Shown here: one piece after another, positions 21,486-33,559 of the stretch
Numbering within the stretch: the stretch's first letter is position 1
Layout of the letters: each line of letters starts with the position of its first letter
Origin: Epichloe hybrida
Lineage: Eukaryota > Ascomycota > Sordariomycetes > Hypocreales > Clavicipitaceae
Direction: 5' to 3'
NCBI GenBank assembly: GCA_019022495.1
Contig: JAFEKR010000011.1
Coordinates: 744,001-808,000 of the forward strand
Length of the DNA stretch: 64,000 nucleotides
Notes under the pieces: generated by a model
What the model saw: the letters and a program-made list of their open reading frames with translations, nothing else
Told to the model about the DNA's origin: nothing
Databases searched by the model: none
Made by a program: the position numbers and the translations under genes

Positions 21486-22547
21486 GGCTGATTGAAACAG
21501 GCTCGAGACGCATGAGCAGCTGGCTGCGTCTCGAGCGAGGGGCCGCGCGTGGGATGCATTCTTTGATCTTATATAGTTCCGTAGTACTCCGTAGTACTCC
21601 GTATACTAGACAAAACCAAGTTACCGTACGTAATAAAAGCAAAGGAACCATGTGACGAGACAAAAAGCATCAGGCGCGTTCGGCCCGTCTCGTGACCGCT
21701 CATCACATGCCAAATGGCCCAGGTACAAGTTATTAAGCTGTGGATACTCTTTTTTTTTTACATTACGCCGGTGGGTGACAGAAACACGACTTTGTTTTTA
21801 GCTTCCCTCTTTTAATATTGGCTATCCAAATAGCCCCTGCTCCTGCTATCTTGGTATATCGTGATTCATGAATAGGGGTCTTTGGAGGTATGTACGGCAA
21901 TCACGGAGTCCCTAGAGTCATACATGTGACGGTCTAGAAAACGACCAATTTACGAAAACTGCGCCGACTTGGATCGCACCCTGGTGGGAATGCAACTCCT
22001 GAATTATTTTACAGGTAATTGAGCCAATCGGATGCTAGCTGAGAGATGAATGAGCTGATCACAAGCTGTTGGACAGGAACGAATAACTGGGGCATGTAGA
22101 AATTCAAGGGGGGGCCATTGTACTCCGTATGTCGTCACGTACCGGAGCCACCGGAGCACGATCAAAAATGACCCGCGGACCTTGCCGAATCCATGGGGGG
22201 ACGAAACTCTCTGTGTGCCGGGTATGAGCTCGTATTCAGACTGGTCCCAGTCCCAGACATGATCCTATTGCACATCTCCTTTCGGCCTGGAAGTGGGAAG
22301 AATGCCTTTTGCTCGACTTGTTGAGCAATTCCATGCATGTATGTATTAGACTGTGACATGGCGGTGACGTACATGTACGTGCACGTGCAGACGGGCACAC
22401 ATGATGTTGGACAAACCCAGACCCAGACCCAGAGAAAGGAGGCCTCCCTTCCTCCCTCCCCCACCATCTTTTACCGTCCGTAGTAATCCGTACATGACAC
22501 GTTATTCCCAAACGCCCCTGCCCCCCTCCAAACTCCAAAAGAGAGCA
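21486..22547. other. Divergent intergenic region, ceramidase / riboflavin kinase
   Basis: This is the shared upstream region of two divergent genes. It contains a direct repeat of AGTACTCCGTA at about 21583-21604, a TACTCCGTAT at 22121 and a related AATCCGTAC near 22484, plus a T run at 21751-21759 and CATGTA-type repeats near 22370. No gene was seen. Confidence 0.5.
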
Positions 22548-23198
22548 ATGGGCGCGCAACGCCCGTCCATCGTCGGACCCGACGCCGGCCCAGAGCCGCC
22601 GTATCCCTACAAGATGGAAGGGAAAGTCATTTCAGGCTTCGGCAGGGGCTCAAAAGAGGTACGGCTGCCAGCCCAGCTTGACGGACCTTGGAAAAAACTT
22701 TGATGGCTTCCCTCCCCAGCTTACACACGCGGGCCGCAGCTCGGCGTTCCCACCGCCAACCTCCCCGTCGACTCGTCCCTCGCGCCGTGGATAGCTTCCA
22801 TCCCCTCGGGCGTGTACTTTGGGCACGCGTCCCTGGCGCTGCCCGACGGTCACCCCCAGAAGCAGGACTCCGAGACGGGCTCCTTCGCCGCGTTCCCCAT
22901 GGTCATGTCGATAGGCTACAACCCCTTCTACAAGAACACTGTGCGGAGCGCCGAGGTCCATGTCCTGCACGCCTTCACCGCCGACTTTTACGATGCCCAC
23001 ATGAGGTTGTTGATTTTGGGCTTCATCCGCGAGGAGAAGGACTACAAGAGTCTCGAGGCTCTGGTTGAGGACATTGAGTTTGACTGTCGTGTGGCGAGGG
23101 ATAGTTTGGCGAGAGAGGCGTGGAGGGCTGATGCTGTCGAGGTGCGAGGGGAGGACGGTGTTCATAACGGGGCCGAGTGGTTGCTCAAGAAGCTGTGA
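22548..23198 (+). CDS. FMN1: Riboflavin kinase
   Basis: The enzyme phosphorylates riboflavin to FMN with ATP. Exons 22548-22658 and 22740-23198 join GAG|GTACGG...CCGCAG|CTC in phase 0 for 189 aa, the usual length. The join rebuilds the flavokinase core [17 protein letters not shown] with the PTAN motif that binds Mg-ATP, followed by [20 protein letters not shown], and [15 protein letters not shown] containing the catalytic Glu region. [20 protein letters not shown] is the C-terminal family helix region. ATG 22548 is chosen because it gives the normal N-terminus; an open frame extends upstream to 22401 without family similarity. There is no targeting signal. Identity is secure. Confidence 0.96.
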
Positions 23199-23840
23199 TC
23201 ATGTCTTGCCTGTGCTTTTCTCTCTCTTGAACTGGGCCGTCCGTCTTTCATCATAGATGGCAGGGAAAGAAGATGGAGACAACATAGTTATACATCACGG
23301 GGACACCATGCCAGTGAGAAGGGAAAAAAAAAAAAAAAAAAAAAAGGGGGGGGGCCAAAAGTGCTGCTTGCGCAGCTTGTATAACTTGTACGAACTTGTA
23401 CCGCGGGTATCGTAAAACGTTCTCCCTGGCCCATGACGTCCGTCCATGTCCCCTCCCTCCTCTTACTTGAGCTGACAAGGCACTGCCTGCCAAGACTAGT
23501 TGTTGAATTTTGAGAGTCTGGGCTCTCCATGTTTCCAAGACTGAAATTTGCCGCCCGAATCCTGACACCGGTCCCTGATCAAAGTATCCATCCAACCCCG
23601 AAGAAGAAAAAAAGCCAGACACAACATCATCAGAAAGGATATATGAAAAATGAAGAACAAAAGAAGGAAGAATTTCGGCAAAATGGGTAGTAGGCAAATG
23701 GGTTCCAAGCACGGAGAAAAAAAAGAATCACCTTTATGCAGATCGATGGAAAGAAGAGCACGGAAAGAAGACAAGATTGGAAACGAAAATCAATCCATGT
23801 ACGGTCCGGTCCGCTTGCGTGTGTACGCACTCGCTCCGAT
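23199..23840. other. Convergent 3' region, riboflavin kinase / AcuK
   Basis: It contains a 23-nt A run at about 23323-23345 followed by G9 and an A-rich stretch near 23600-23790 downstream of the AcuK-type gene. No gene was recognised. Confidence 0.5.
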
Positions 23841-26061
23841 TTAAACAGCAAGTTGGTGCGGCTCTTGGTTGGGATAATATCTTGGTAAAAACTAGCGTTG
23901 CTGGTCAGTCTTTTTCTTGGGTCATGCGGAACATCACCGTTATGCTCACATTCATGATGATCATCATGGGAATATCGAATACGTCTCGCTTAATCGTCCA
24001 GCAATATGTGCAGTTGACTTTGCCATCCTTTTCAATCCGGGAAATGCCGTGCTCGCTGTCAATCTTGGTGACACGGCTGCTCAGAATACCAGTCCGGTCT
24101 CTCTGGACCGGCGTCTCCTTAGCATCTAGCATGTCTTGTGTTCGGTACTTCATTAGACTGCAGCTTCGTTGGACTTTGCCGCGGCTGTCCTCGAATGCCA
24201 GCTGGGCAAAGTCTTGATAGAATTGCACCACGCTGTCGTCATCCAACAGTTCCGCAAGGAACACTGACTGCGGTCGACCTCCGTTCGGCTCGAGTGCGGC
24301 AGCCTTGAGACGTGGTGTGGTGGCATTCGAGCGTGTGTTACCATCGGTGCCATCATCGGAGCCCTGCGGTGTCGGCCCCGCGAAGACGTCGCGATTGGGC
24401 TCTTTCCCCAAAAGAACTTCCTTTGTCCAGCCCGTCAAGGCTGTGAATTCCTTGTTCACCGCGGCAACCTCACCAGAACGTCGACATACAATCGTTGGGG
24501 CACAACAGTGTTGCAGGAAATCATCAAACTCGAACAAGGTGCGTTGGAAGCACTTTTCCATGAACAGCAAATCTTCCCTGGTCAAGTCTTTGGTGCATGC
24601 AATAAACGACGGCCGAATCTCTCCCAAAGATCTCGCAATAGTCACAAGCTTGTTCAGCGGCAGACGATGTTTGATGACGGAGATCATGTTGTGGAAACCA
24701 GCAGTGTAGGGATATGGCTCCTTCACATTTGCATACACCGACGCAGAATCTCTTTGTCGTTTGCCCATGAGTATCTGCGATATCTTGTCCCGCTTGGGAT
24801 TCATTCTGGCTGTTCCTGCCACGCCGGGTAGACTCTTAAAGGTGGCACGGGGAGAGGCGTCGAGATTTGTCTGTGGACTGGCGGTTGTGTCTGTACCAGG
24901 GCTTGCGAGACTATTTGGACCAGCCGCGATAGCATACGCATGAGGTAAGCCGTGCTGCAGATTCCCCTGGGAGTAAACGGTGCTGCTCGCGTCGTGTCCT
25001 GAGTAGTCGCTGCCTGACATCATTGTATCAAATGGCTGGTTGGGCCCATTGCCAAATAGCGCTGCGTAATTCGCTTCAGTGGTAGTCGTGGTGGCAGAGA
25101 TGGAATTCTCTCGCGGCGGTGTTTCCGCTGCCAGGCCCATCTTGTTCAGAATGCCAAATTCCCAACCAGCATATTGACTGCCAAAGTTCAGCCCCTCCAA
25201 GTCAAAGTTATACAGGGCAGGATTACTGGGGTCAAACAGGGCGTTGAAATCCATGGCATTGCCTTGCATCATGGTGTCCAGGGATGGCCCGGCCGTGGAG
25301 GCGCTTCCCTGAAAACCTCTCGGTGGTTGTTGCGTGTTGAACGGCAAGCCATCTGACATGCCGACTTGGCCCTGATTAGCTGCTGGAAAGACAGGGAACG
25401 TCGGACCGTTGTTTTGCTGGAGGAAGCCGTTGCCCCCCGTGGTAGGTGAGAGCGTGTCTGACTGGGATGAGCTTTGGCGTTGGTCGTTGACCCGAACGCG
25501 GTCAGCTTCAGGATCGTAGTTGGGCCCCAAGACAGGCCGAAGAGCTTCGGGCGGTGCATCGTGAAGATATTTGGCCTTTTTGCGCACGCCGTCTTGGCAC
25601 GCGTCGGCCAAGCCTCGCTTGATACAGCGTTTACATGGCCGTTCATCACCTTTTTGTATACGTTGTCAGCAATCTTGGACAGGCGATGCGTGTTCGTGTT
25701 GTTTGTATGCCGTTTGGCTGTGACGATTAATAAAAAAAAAAAAAAAAAAAAAACTACCGTGTGGGACACATGTCTGAAGCAAAACACACAGAGTCAAGAA
25801 ACTAGAGGTCTGATCAAGGGTGGCAATGTTCTGCCCCTTCTCAAGAATACACGTACCACATGTCAAGTGAGCTCTTTGACAGGCAAAGCAGGCCCTCCGA
25901 GCTTTCTTTCTTCTTGGTCTTTGTGGATCCTTTGGGTCATACTTTTTCTTGATATCGGTCATTGTGTCGTCGTCTTTACTTGGAGAATCGTTCTCGTCTT
26001 CATTTTCCGATACATGATCCGAAAGGTCGGCATCATGGTGTTCCATTTTGGAAACGGGCAT
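23841..26061 (-). CDS. acuK: Zn2Cys6 transcription activator of gluconeogenesis (AcuK/Ert1 type)
   Basis: AcuK/Ert1 proteins activate PEP carboxykinase and fructose-1,6-bisphosphatase genes on non-fermentable carbon. Exons 26061-25857, 25649-23950 and 23891-23841 (minus) give 651 aa. The first junction (G|GTACGT...AAAAG|GT) completes the zinc cluster, with cysteines at 58, 61, 68, 74, 77 and 86 in C-x2-C-x6-C-x5-C-x2-C-x8-C spacing, preceded by a basic PRRKKARR stretch. The middle is Asn/Ser/Gly/Pro-rich. A PAS-like region follows ([20 protein letters not shown]), then [14 protein letters not shown]. Intron 2 (23949-23892, AAT|GTGAGC...CTAG, with a GACTGAC branch site) is easily missed because reading through gives an alternative stop; splicing gives the expected MNFLP end. 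ATG 26044 is an alternative start. The Ert1 versus AcuM assignment is by overall resemblance. Confidence 0.9.
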
Positions 26062-29000
26062 CGTCGGCAGGGTTTTTATAGCCCGAGGGCTAATGACTAG
26101 CTTCAACGCAATCTACTTGCCTGGACTCTTGACTATCCCAACCCCCCCCTGCAGGCTTCTGTATGAATTGGTCTTGCTCACGCAAGCAAGCAATACGGCG
26201 ATTCGCAGTCATCAGATGTCGCGGCTGCCAATTGCCACGATCCATCCAAACCCTTGTTCTGGAGGACCACACCAAATGACGCCTCTGTTACACAGCTTGG
26301 CCGAGGGTCAGACCAAAGTACAGCTGGTGTATGCCCCAAATTGGTCGATCCGTCCGCAATGGAACCAAGGGCAGGAGGAGCGAGCTGCTGCCAGTCGGTC
26401 AAGGGAGCAATGCTTTGTTGTCGGTGATGAGAGGCGGCACGGGCTGAGACAAGCAACTGAGAGCATACGTGCCTGCGGAAAGATTTCAGGCAGACAGGTG
26501 AGCGATAAGCTGGGTGGTGGAGGGCGGCGACCAGGACAGGTGATTAACTCGTGGCTTCGCGCGGCGATGGAGCGCCAGGCGTAGTGCCGACAGACAGGTA
26601 CTCTGAAATTATCAAGCGGCTCGTATTTTCACCCAAAGAGTCTGAGATCAACGATGTCCAATGAAGCGGGTGACCAGCGCAAACCGAGGCGTTCGTGTAC
26701 GACGAGGACGGCAGCAAGAGGGGCTAGGATGATGTATTGGGTGTCGAGGATTGCATGAAAATAAGACCGCTAGGCCAATGCTTGGGTCGCGGTGATTGAT
26801 TGAACGGAAAACAAAGGGTCGACAGGATTAACAGTTCGATAGTGTGGAGTGGAGATGTTCTTGGAAGTCTTTTGCGACTTGGTGGTGGCCAAATCGTCCT
26901 CGTAGTCGCAGTTCGGTGCGGCGGGCTGACAGAGGTGAAAGCAGCCACCCGTGGGGTGCGTGAAGGGCCGTTGGTCCCTAGAATGCGGCTTCTAGATCAA
27001 ATTATTGGTGTTGGAGAGAAACGCGCAGGTGGTGATCGGGGGCAGATCAAGGCAGCACACACTACTAACCAAGTATCGCCAGCGATGGACACGGCGTGGG
27101 TGAGGCGGAATAGCCGACCGTCGCGCGTAGCCGAGGAGGCAGGCATGCGGAAAAAAAGGTCGAACGTCCGGGGCAGCGTTGCAGTGACGTCGTGGGGTAC
27201 ATGGGTACCTGGGTACTTGGACAAGACAATGATACTCAGCCTGCTGCTGCATGAAGCACGAGAGGCAGGCGTGCTTTGACGGCTGCGAATATTCGACGAT
27301 TCGACGATTCGACGATGGAGTTGGGTCAGTTCTTGCCAGCAAGCAGCGACCATGTGTTCACGCGGGACCGCGGGCCGCGGGCAACAGGCAGGAGCGGTCA
27401 GTCAATTGCTCACTGTTAGGGCAGGAGCAAGGCCTAGCTCGTGACTGCCTGGGCCCGCGCTGCTGTTCGGGGGTTCCCCTCTCCGCCTCTTCGTCTCACA
27501 CCAGACTGCGCAGCAGCCCCACGCCCACGACGCCGACGCCTCAAGATGTCCGGAACTAAAGACTGGGCTTGTGCTTGCGGCCAGCACCACCAACCTGACC
27601 TGTATCAGGCTGTACACCCACTGTATGTGAGCATAAAAATAACAGAAAACGAGCGCCGGCGGCCCGTACTCTATTAAAAACTTCCGGGCATTGATGGCGG
27701 GGTACAGAGGTTTGGAAACACGTCGAGGTTGTCTCAGATGTAGCGAAGACTCGACGTCTGCACAGGCCTAGCGCCCGACGTCAAGTCACGGCGCAGCATG
27801 TTCAATGTTAGCTGATGATGCAAGCAGTCGCCGACCTCAGACGGAAATTCGGCGAGGCCCGGCTGCTGCAGGTCTCTACGGATTCATTGAAATGAATGAA
27901 TATCCGCGGGTGCGGAGTGCATGGCAGTGGGCACTGGCAACGGCGCCCCTCCCTCCCTTCCTTCCAAACTCCGTACCCCGTACGGATGTAGTCAGAACCC
28001 AATTTCTAACCTCCCTGCTGGCCAGCCTTGCACGTTTCTCACCCCTCGTCCAGCCGCCTTTCGTGGCCAAAGTGAGCACTCACGTTGGACCGACTCTCAA
28101 TTCACTGTCCGTAACCGCGCGTATACCGTGCCGTGCCGTGGCAGGTACCTATGGGTTCCCAGACATTGACTCAAACTGTTCCCAAGACCCCGGAATCGCC
28201 CTTCTTCACCACCTCGACTCCAATAGTTCGCCGTCAGGGCATCGTCTCCGCAGAGACGCCATCCTGCACCAACGGGATGCCAGATAGAGCCATTCATTTC
28301 GTCCGCCACTCAGTGTGGATGGGACACGAGCATGCTCACCTCATCAAGGAGTCGACGCACTCATCCTTGCAGCGAGACAGCCAGACATTTTGCTATTTCG
28401 TGACACATCACCAGCTACGTCTTCTGCTAAGGGCCATCTCCGAGGAAAAACTTCACAACCACCTCTACACGGCCAGCACCTTCCTCAGCAGCCGTTGCCG
28501 ACCCGTATTTGCCGACCCGTCTCCGCCCTTCTCCAAGAATAGCTCGAATTCTGTCAATATGGTTGATATCGATCCTCGCCCAGCGGAGCAGCCGATATCG
28601 ATATATACCATCTGATCCCAAAATCTGGCTACGGGGCGTTCTGTGGAGTATACCGACGCTACCATTATTCGATGTGATTAGGGGCTGGGGCTTACACAGC
28701 GGCTGCAAGTAATCTTTGTCTATGCTGCACGCGCGCCGCACGCTCTCCGTCTCCAGATGACCTTGTCGGGCGCCATCCATCCTAACCTGTCAACATGCTC
28801 TCCGCTCTAGACTTGTCCTACTTGATAACCAGCTGTCGTCTCTCTCTTGGTGGTACACGTTGAAGAGTATGCAACGGGCGAGACACGAAGCACTGTTGCG
28901 TACGGACAAAAACGTAGACCTAGACCTGGGGATAGCCGAGAAGCCGGATGTTGCCATGCGCCGCTTTGCACTAGTCTGCAGCCCAGCTTGGTGCCGTTTC

Positions 29001-29651
29001 CTTGTGCTTCTTGTGTTTCCTATGTTTCTCCGTGTCTTCGGACAATTCAAGCATGATGCACACCATGTTGCTCATCATAGTTGCTGCTGACAGTCCGTTG
29101 CTGAAACAACAGCTCTCTTTGGTCGAGGCAGTTACACACTTTACCACTGAGAGCTGGCGAACCCTGGATGCTTCGCAGGCAATGACAGTCGTACAGTGGC
29201 CACGGCTACGCAACTCACAATAGTAGGATGCGTGTGACAGCGCCAGAAAGCAGGCAGCTTGATTCAGACAGCCCACTCAGTATTTCTGCCAGACGTGCGC
29301 TGATTTTCCCCGACGTGATCGATGTCCGTGGTTTGCCATGGTCAAAGAAATCGGTAGAACAACAGCTTTTCTTCTTCTTTGGGACAAATTCCGAGGCTTC
29401 CCCAAAGCGGCAATGGCTGTACGGGAAGAGGGTTTTAGATGATCAGAGATGCTGTAACTATTCGATGGGCTGGCGGTGGAGTCGTGCTCTACAAACGCGA
29501 TTCGGCCCGTGAGGACGTGTTTTTGAGCACCGTCCTCTGACATCTATTTACATGCTATGAAATTGCAAGGGGGTCCTCGGCTTATTATTCATCTGCTAAC
29601 CTGAGGTTACCTGACCAACCGCACCGACAAGTTAAAAATAGCAATCAGGCC
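26062..29651. other. Gene-poor intergenic region, 3.6 kb
   Basis: Much of this is probably the long upstream region of the AcuK-type gene, which is usual for fungal regulators, and the 3' side of the MFS gene. It contains a 9-bp GATTCGACG direct repeat (about 27293-27317), ACTCCGTACCCCGTACGG at 27969-27986 and assorted purine tracts. A 154-codon frame at 28151-28615 (+) starts with ATG but has no recognisable domain. No convincing gene or RNA was found. Confidence 0.4.
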
Positions 29652-32542
29652 CTACGATTTGGCATACCGGCTCTTCCCTCGTATCCGTTTGCCGTAGCGG
29701 AAGAAGACGTAGGGAAATGGCAGCATGGCTACCGTCAGGAAAGCAAGAAGCGAAGAAGCCCATTGGTAGCCCAGTTTCTCGTACATCTGAACGCCGAACA
29801 ATGGGAAAGCCGCTGGATATGTCATTCGCCCATGAGCTGTCAGCCGTGTCCGTCCACCATAAAAGGGTGGCTCCCCGCGCAAGAGGCACGCATGAGTTGA
29901 ATTGCAGGAGATTTTCGTAACTTGTTCAACGTACCGGCAAAGAGGCATCGCACAAACGCATTGGCAGCGAGCGCACTGGCGGCGTACAACGGATACGCAT
30001 CCACCTGATCCAGAGCAGAGACACAACGGTCCGTGTCAGCCAACAAAGCACAGGGAGATGTTTTCTTTTGAAAAAAAAAAAAAAAGAAAAAAAATCAACC
30101 AGCGCGGCGCGAATATCATGGCCGTGGCCGAATACACTTACGAGGAATGTGAAGATGCCAGTGAATAGCAAAACGTTTCTAGACGATTACGGCAACAGTC
30201 AGCCACCTCGTACAGATCGAACATGTGCTGCGAGAGCGCCAATTGGTCCCTTTGCAAACCTGACAAAAGAAGTGACCAACAGCCAACTCCATGTGCTGCC
30301 GCGACCAGCATGCCGTCCACGCGATCAAGTGGCTGCTGTCGTCGTGTGGGCCAAAACGTGGCCACGACAGATCTCCATGGGCCCGGATCCCGGGTCCCCA
30401 ACGGATGCACGGAGCATATTGCCCATGGCATGCAGCGCACACGCCGCGGATTGGCATGGAGGGGAGATTCCAAGGACCATCGTGTGGTCACGAAGGAGCT
30501 TTTCCCGACTCTGAAACCTTTGTCCTCACCGCCCTCCGCTTGGAGGCGCATCTGGTATCACTAGGGCAAAGAATTGGGGTATGACAGAGACGAAAGGCTG
30601 CTTCTTTCCTTGATTGTGCTTGACAAATGAGAAGAAGGCTGGAGGGGATGACGAGGGAGGGGGCAAAGAAGAAGTAGAAGTAGTAGAAGAAGAAGAAGAA
30701 GAAGAAAAAACCACAGCACCGTACCCTAGCGCAAAAATGCAGGATCCAATAATGGGAACAACCCAGTGTATCCATGGAAATGTCGACCATCCAAACATGA
30801 AGATGCCAGCTGGCACCAAGAATGATCCCATGATGGCGGGCGGGAGACGAAACTCGGGCTCACTGGCGCCTTGAACGCCAGTCTCAGCCTCGAGCTTGGC
30901 TACGAGTCTACTGCGGATGCGGTGCCACAAGGGATCCGTCATGGTGCCCAGAATCATGCCCACCAGGATGCCTGTAAAGGACATGCCAACCTGCCAGGCG
31001 TTGAAGCCATGGTTTGTCCCAAACACGAGCGGGAACGCCCCGAAGAAGAGGTACAAAATGCCGAGCAGGATGGCTGAGAATAGACACAGGTTCAGGCACA
31101 TGGGCTCGAAGAAGAGGAGTTGAAAGGGGCGTAGTAGCGATCGACCGACGGCGCGAGTAACAGAGCATTGAGGCTTTTCCATCGGGGCCAACCATCGATC
31201 ATCTCCCGTCTCTTTGCGTATGTTCCTTGCTTTTCTCTGTAGCAGAATCGGGTCTGTTCAAGTTAAACGGTTAAAACAAAAAGGTCAAGTGCCTCGGGTA
31301 ATGACGAAAACAAGACAATATGCAAGTCTGTGACAGGGAACAAACATATTATTTTTTTTCTGGGTTTGAGACACATATAGACAGATACACGAACAGAAAT
31401 GAAAAGAGTATGTGTGAACCCCAGATCTCACCATCTGAGAGTGTAGAAGAAACAAAAAAGACGGTGTCGATAGGGTGAATAGTATTTAGGGGAGGACCGG
31501 GGGGGGGGGAGAGATGATGGCTTACGATATGTCTCTGGCACGAGAAACACAACAGCCACCCAGACCACGCCTGACCACATGAGCAGAACATAATAAGTCC
31601 ATCGCCAATCGACGTGGTAATTGATGAAGCCCCCCAGTATAGGGCCCAAGCTCGGCCCAACAAACGGTGACACGGAGAACAAGGCCATCGGGGCTTGCAA
31701 CTCACTCCGGGCAAACAAGTCGCCCACTGTGCCGCCCGAGAGGGCGAGAAACGCACTGCCGGTGAAGCCATCGAGGAAGCGGAAGACGATGACGGTGGCG
31801 ACGTTCTTGGCGACGGCTTGCGGGATCAAGAAGATGAGGTAGGTTGTCCATGCGATGAGGTAGATGGGTCGACGGCCGTAGAATTCGCTGAGGGGGCTGA
31901 GAAACATGGGACCAAAGGCAATGCCCAGGACGAACGTCGACAGGCCGAGGACGGAGACGATGCGCGAGTTGTGGAATTCGGCTTCCATTCTGGCATACGT
32001 GCCAGTGTATATGGAACTCGCGCAGGTTCTGCAGGGATGTTGGCGAAGGTCAGTTTTTTTTTTTTTTTTTTTCTTTCCCCGTGGTACATAACATTCTTTT
32101 TCTCTTGCCACCAGACCCTGACGCATGCTAATATGGTTTCTTCGCCTCTTCACCAACCCCCCAAACTCTTGAAAGACAAGCTCAAAACAAGGGACTGACT
32201 CGGAACTCACACGCATAAACTGACATGCGACACGATAATCGTAATCAACCACTTCCTCGCCTTGGAAAAGCTCCGTGGACATGAGGGGTCATCATCGCCC
32301 CCATCCCAGCCAACCTCAAAGGGACCCTTTGCTTCCTCCTCCGCAGAGTGGGCTTCTCCTTCTCCCCCATCGCCACGCCGCGACCTCTCGTCCTCGTCGT
32401 TGTCGTCTGCGCTGTACCCGTCATGAGAGCCGGCTTTGGCCAGGTGACGAGTCGCCGACGCCCGAGATCTCGTCTGTGACAGCGCAGAAGCACCGGGCTC
32501 TTGGTCTCGCGGCAGGGACGCCTTCTCTGCGTCCACGCTCAT
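29652..32542 (-). CDS. MFS drug:H+ antiporter, DHA1 family
   Basis: Six exons on the minus strand, 32542-32211, 32028-31526, 31253-30725, 30178-30142, 30004-29935 and 29812-29652, give 543 aa with all phases closed. The first 100 residues are hydrophilic, acidic and Ser/Arg-rich, and cytosolic. Transmembrane helices follow with the MFS motif A (FLSPLSEFYGRRPIYL) and the antiporter motif C (VGPSLGPILGGFINYHVDWRW). Then come VPETYHPILLQRKARNIRK and a large central loop. The second half ends FLVDAYPLYAASALAANAF and MLPFPYVFFRYGKRIR. It is most similar to fungal polyamine and fluconazole-type exporters; the substrate is unknown. Intron 3 is 546 nt, long for this genome, and contains a (TTC)n tract near its donor. 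Exon 4 is only 37 nt. The plasma membrane location is inferred. Confidence 0.93.
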
Positions 32543-33559
32543 AGTGGACCGTCTTTCCGTCGTCTGTTCTTCAATACCCCTTTCCCTGTGGTTTTTTTCT
32601 CTTTCTTCTTTTTGCCGCGCCGAAACGGACCCCTAATATGTGCGACGTGGCTTGTATGACTGGGGTAGGTACGCTTTATTAGCTTCGGGATTCCGCCGTT
32701 CACGACAATGCTGACGCGAGCCTGGAAACGAGCATGGACTGAATCATGGCACAGAATAGGATTTGTGCGATTTGAGGGAGAGGAGAGGATTGGAGATATA
32801 TGTAGGTGCAACCGACACCTCTTATGTTCGGGTTACAGGGCAATCACAAAGCGGAAAGGCGCCAAAAAAAAAAAATGAAGAAGAAGAAAAAAAAGGAACA
32901 GGCCCCGTCGGCCGATTTGTAATGAGGATGCGGAAATAAACAGGGAATTGTCCCTTTTTTTTTTCTGGAAACGCCAGTGGATCACCAGACGACACGGCTA
33001 TTTCCATTATTGGCAAAGTGATGGGACAAATTGAATTGCCTGTCTGCCTGCCTGCATCTGTCCATCTGTCGGATATAAGCCGGCAATAGCTCGGTGTTTC
33101 GCCCCGTTCCCAAATCTCGGCACAGCGGCATATGTCATGGGCAGGGACAGTTCCGTTTTCCTCCATCTTGCTAAAATGTCCCTTTCGAAAGGGGTTTTCA
33201 TTGCATCGGCGTTGGAAAGAGGGAGGATGGAGAGAATGAAGTAAACAGGCAACTTTTCTCGGAAAACCATCATGGATATGCGCGATAGTTGTGCATTCTC
33301 ATCTACTTCATATCATGTCCAAAAGGCCAGCAGCCTCCACTCTATCTATATAAACCAAATCCACAACAACATGCTCAGCCGCCCCTCGTGATGCCGAGAT
33401 GCCGAAAACCAAACCTGCCAATCGCTTTCCAAAATGCCAAAATGGAAAAAAAAAAAAGAAAAGAAAAAGAAAAGAAACATGCTGCAATCCCGCTTCCAAC
33501 GCACGTAATGCCCACGTTCTATCCATCGCAGTCATAGTCGTACAAAACAAAACAACCAA
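32543..33559. other. Intergenic, MFS 5' / ExgD 3'
   Basis: Upstream of the MFS gene, with A/T runs at 32864-32895, 32956-32965 and 33444-33475. No gene was recognised. Confidence 0.4.

Noticed and set aside
26800..27279. 159-codon frame upstream of the AcuK-type gene
   Set aside because: No domain, Gly/Val/Arg-rich, lies in probable promoter DNA of the regulator.
28151..28615. 154-codon plus-strand frame in the 3.6-kb gap
   Set aside because: ATG start but no domain, no splice partner and no conserved-looking segment; left unannotated as a gene.
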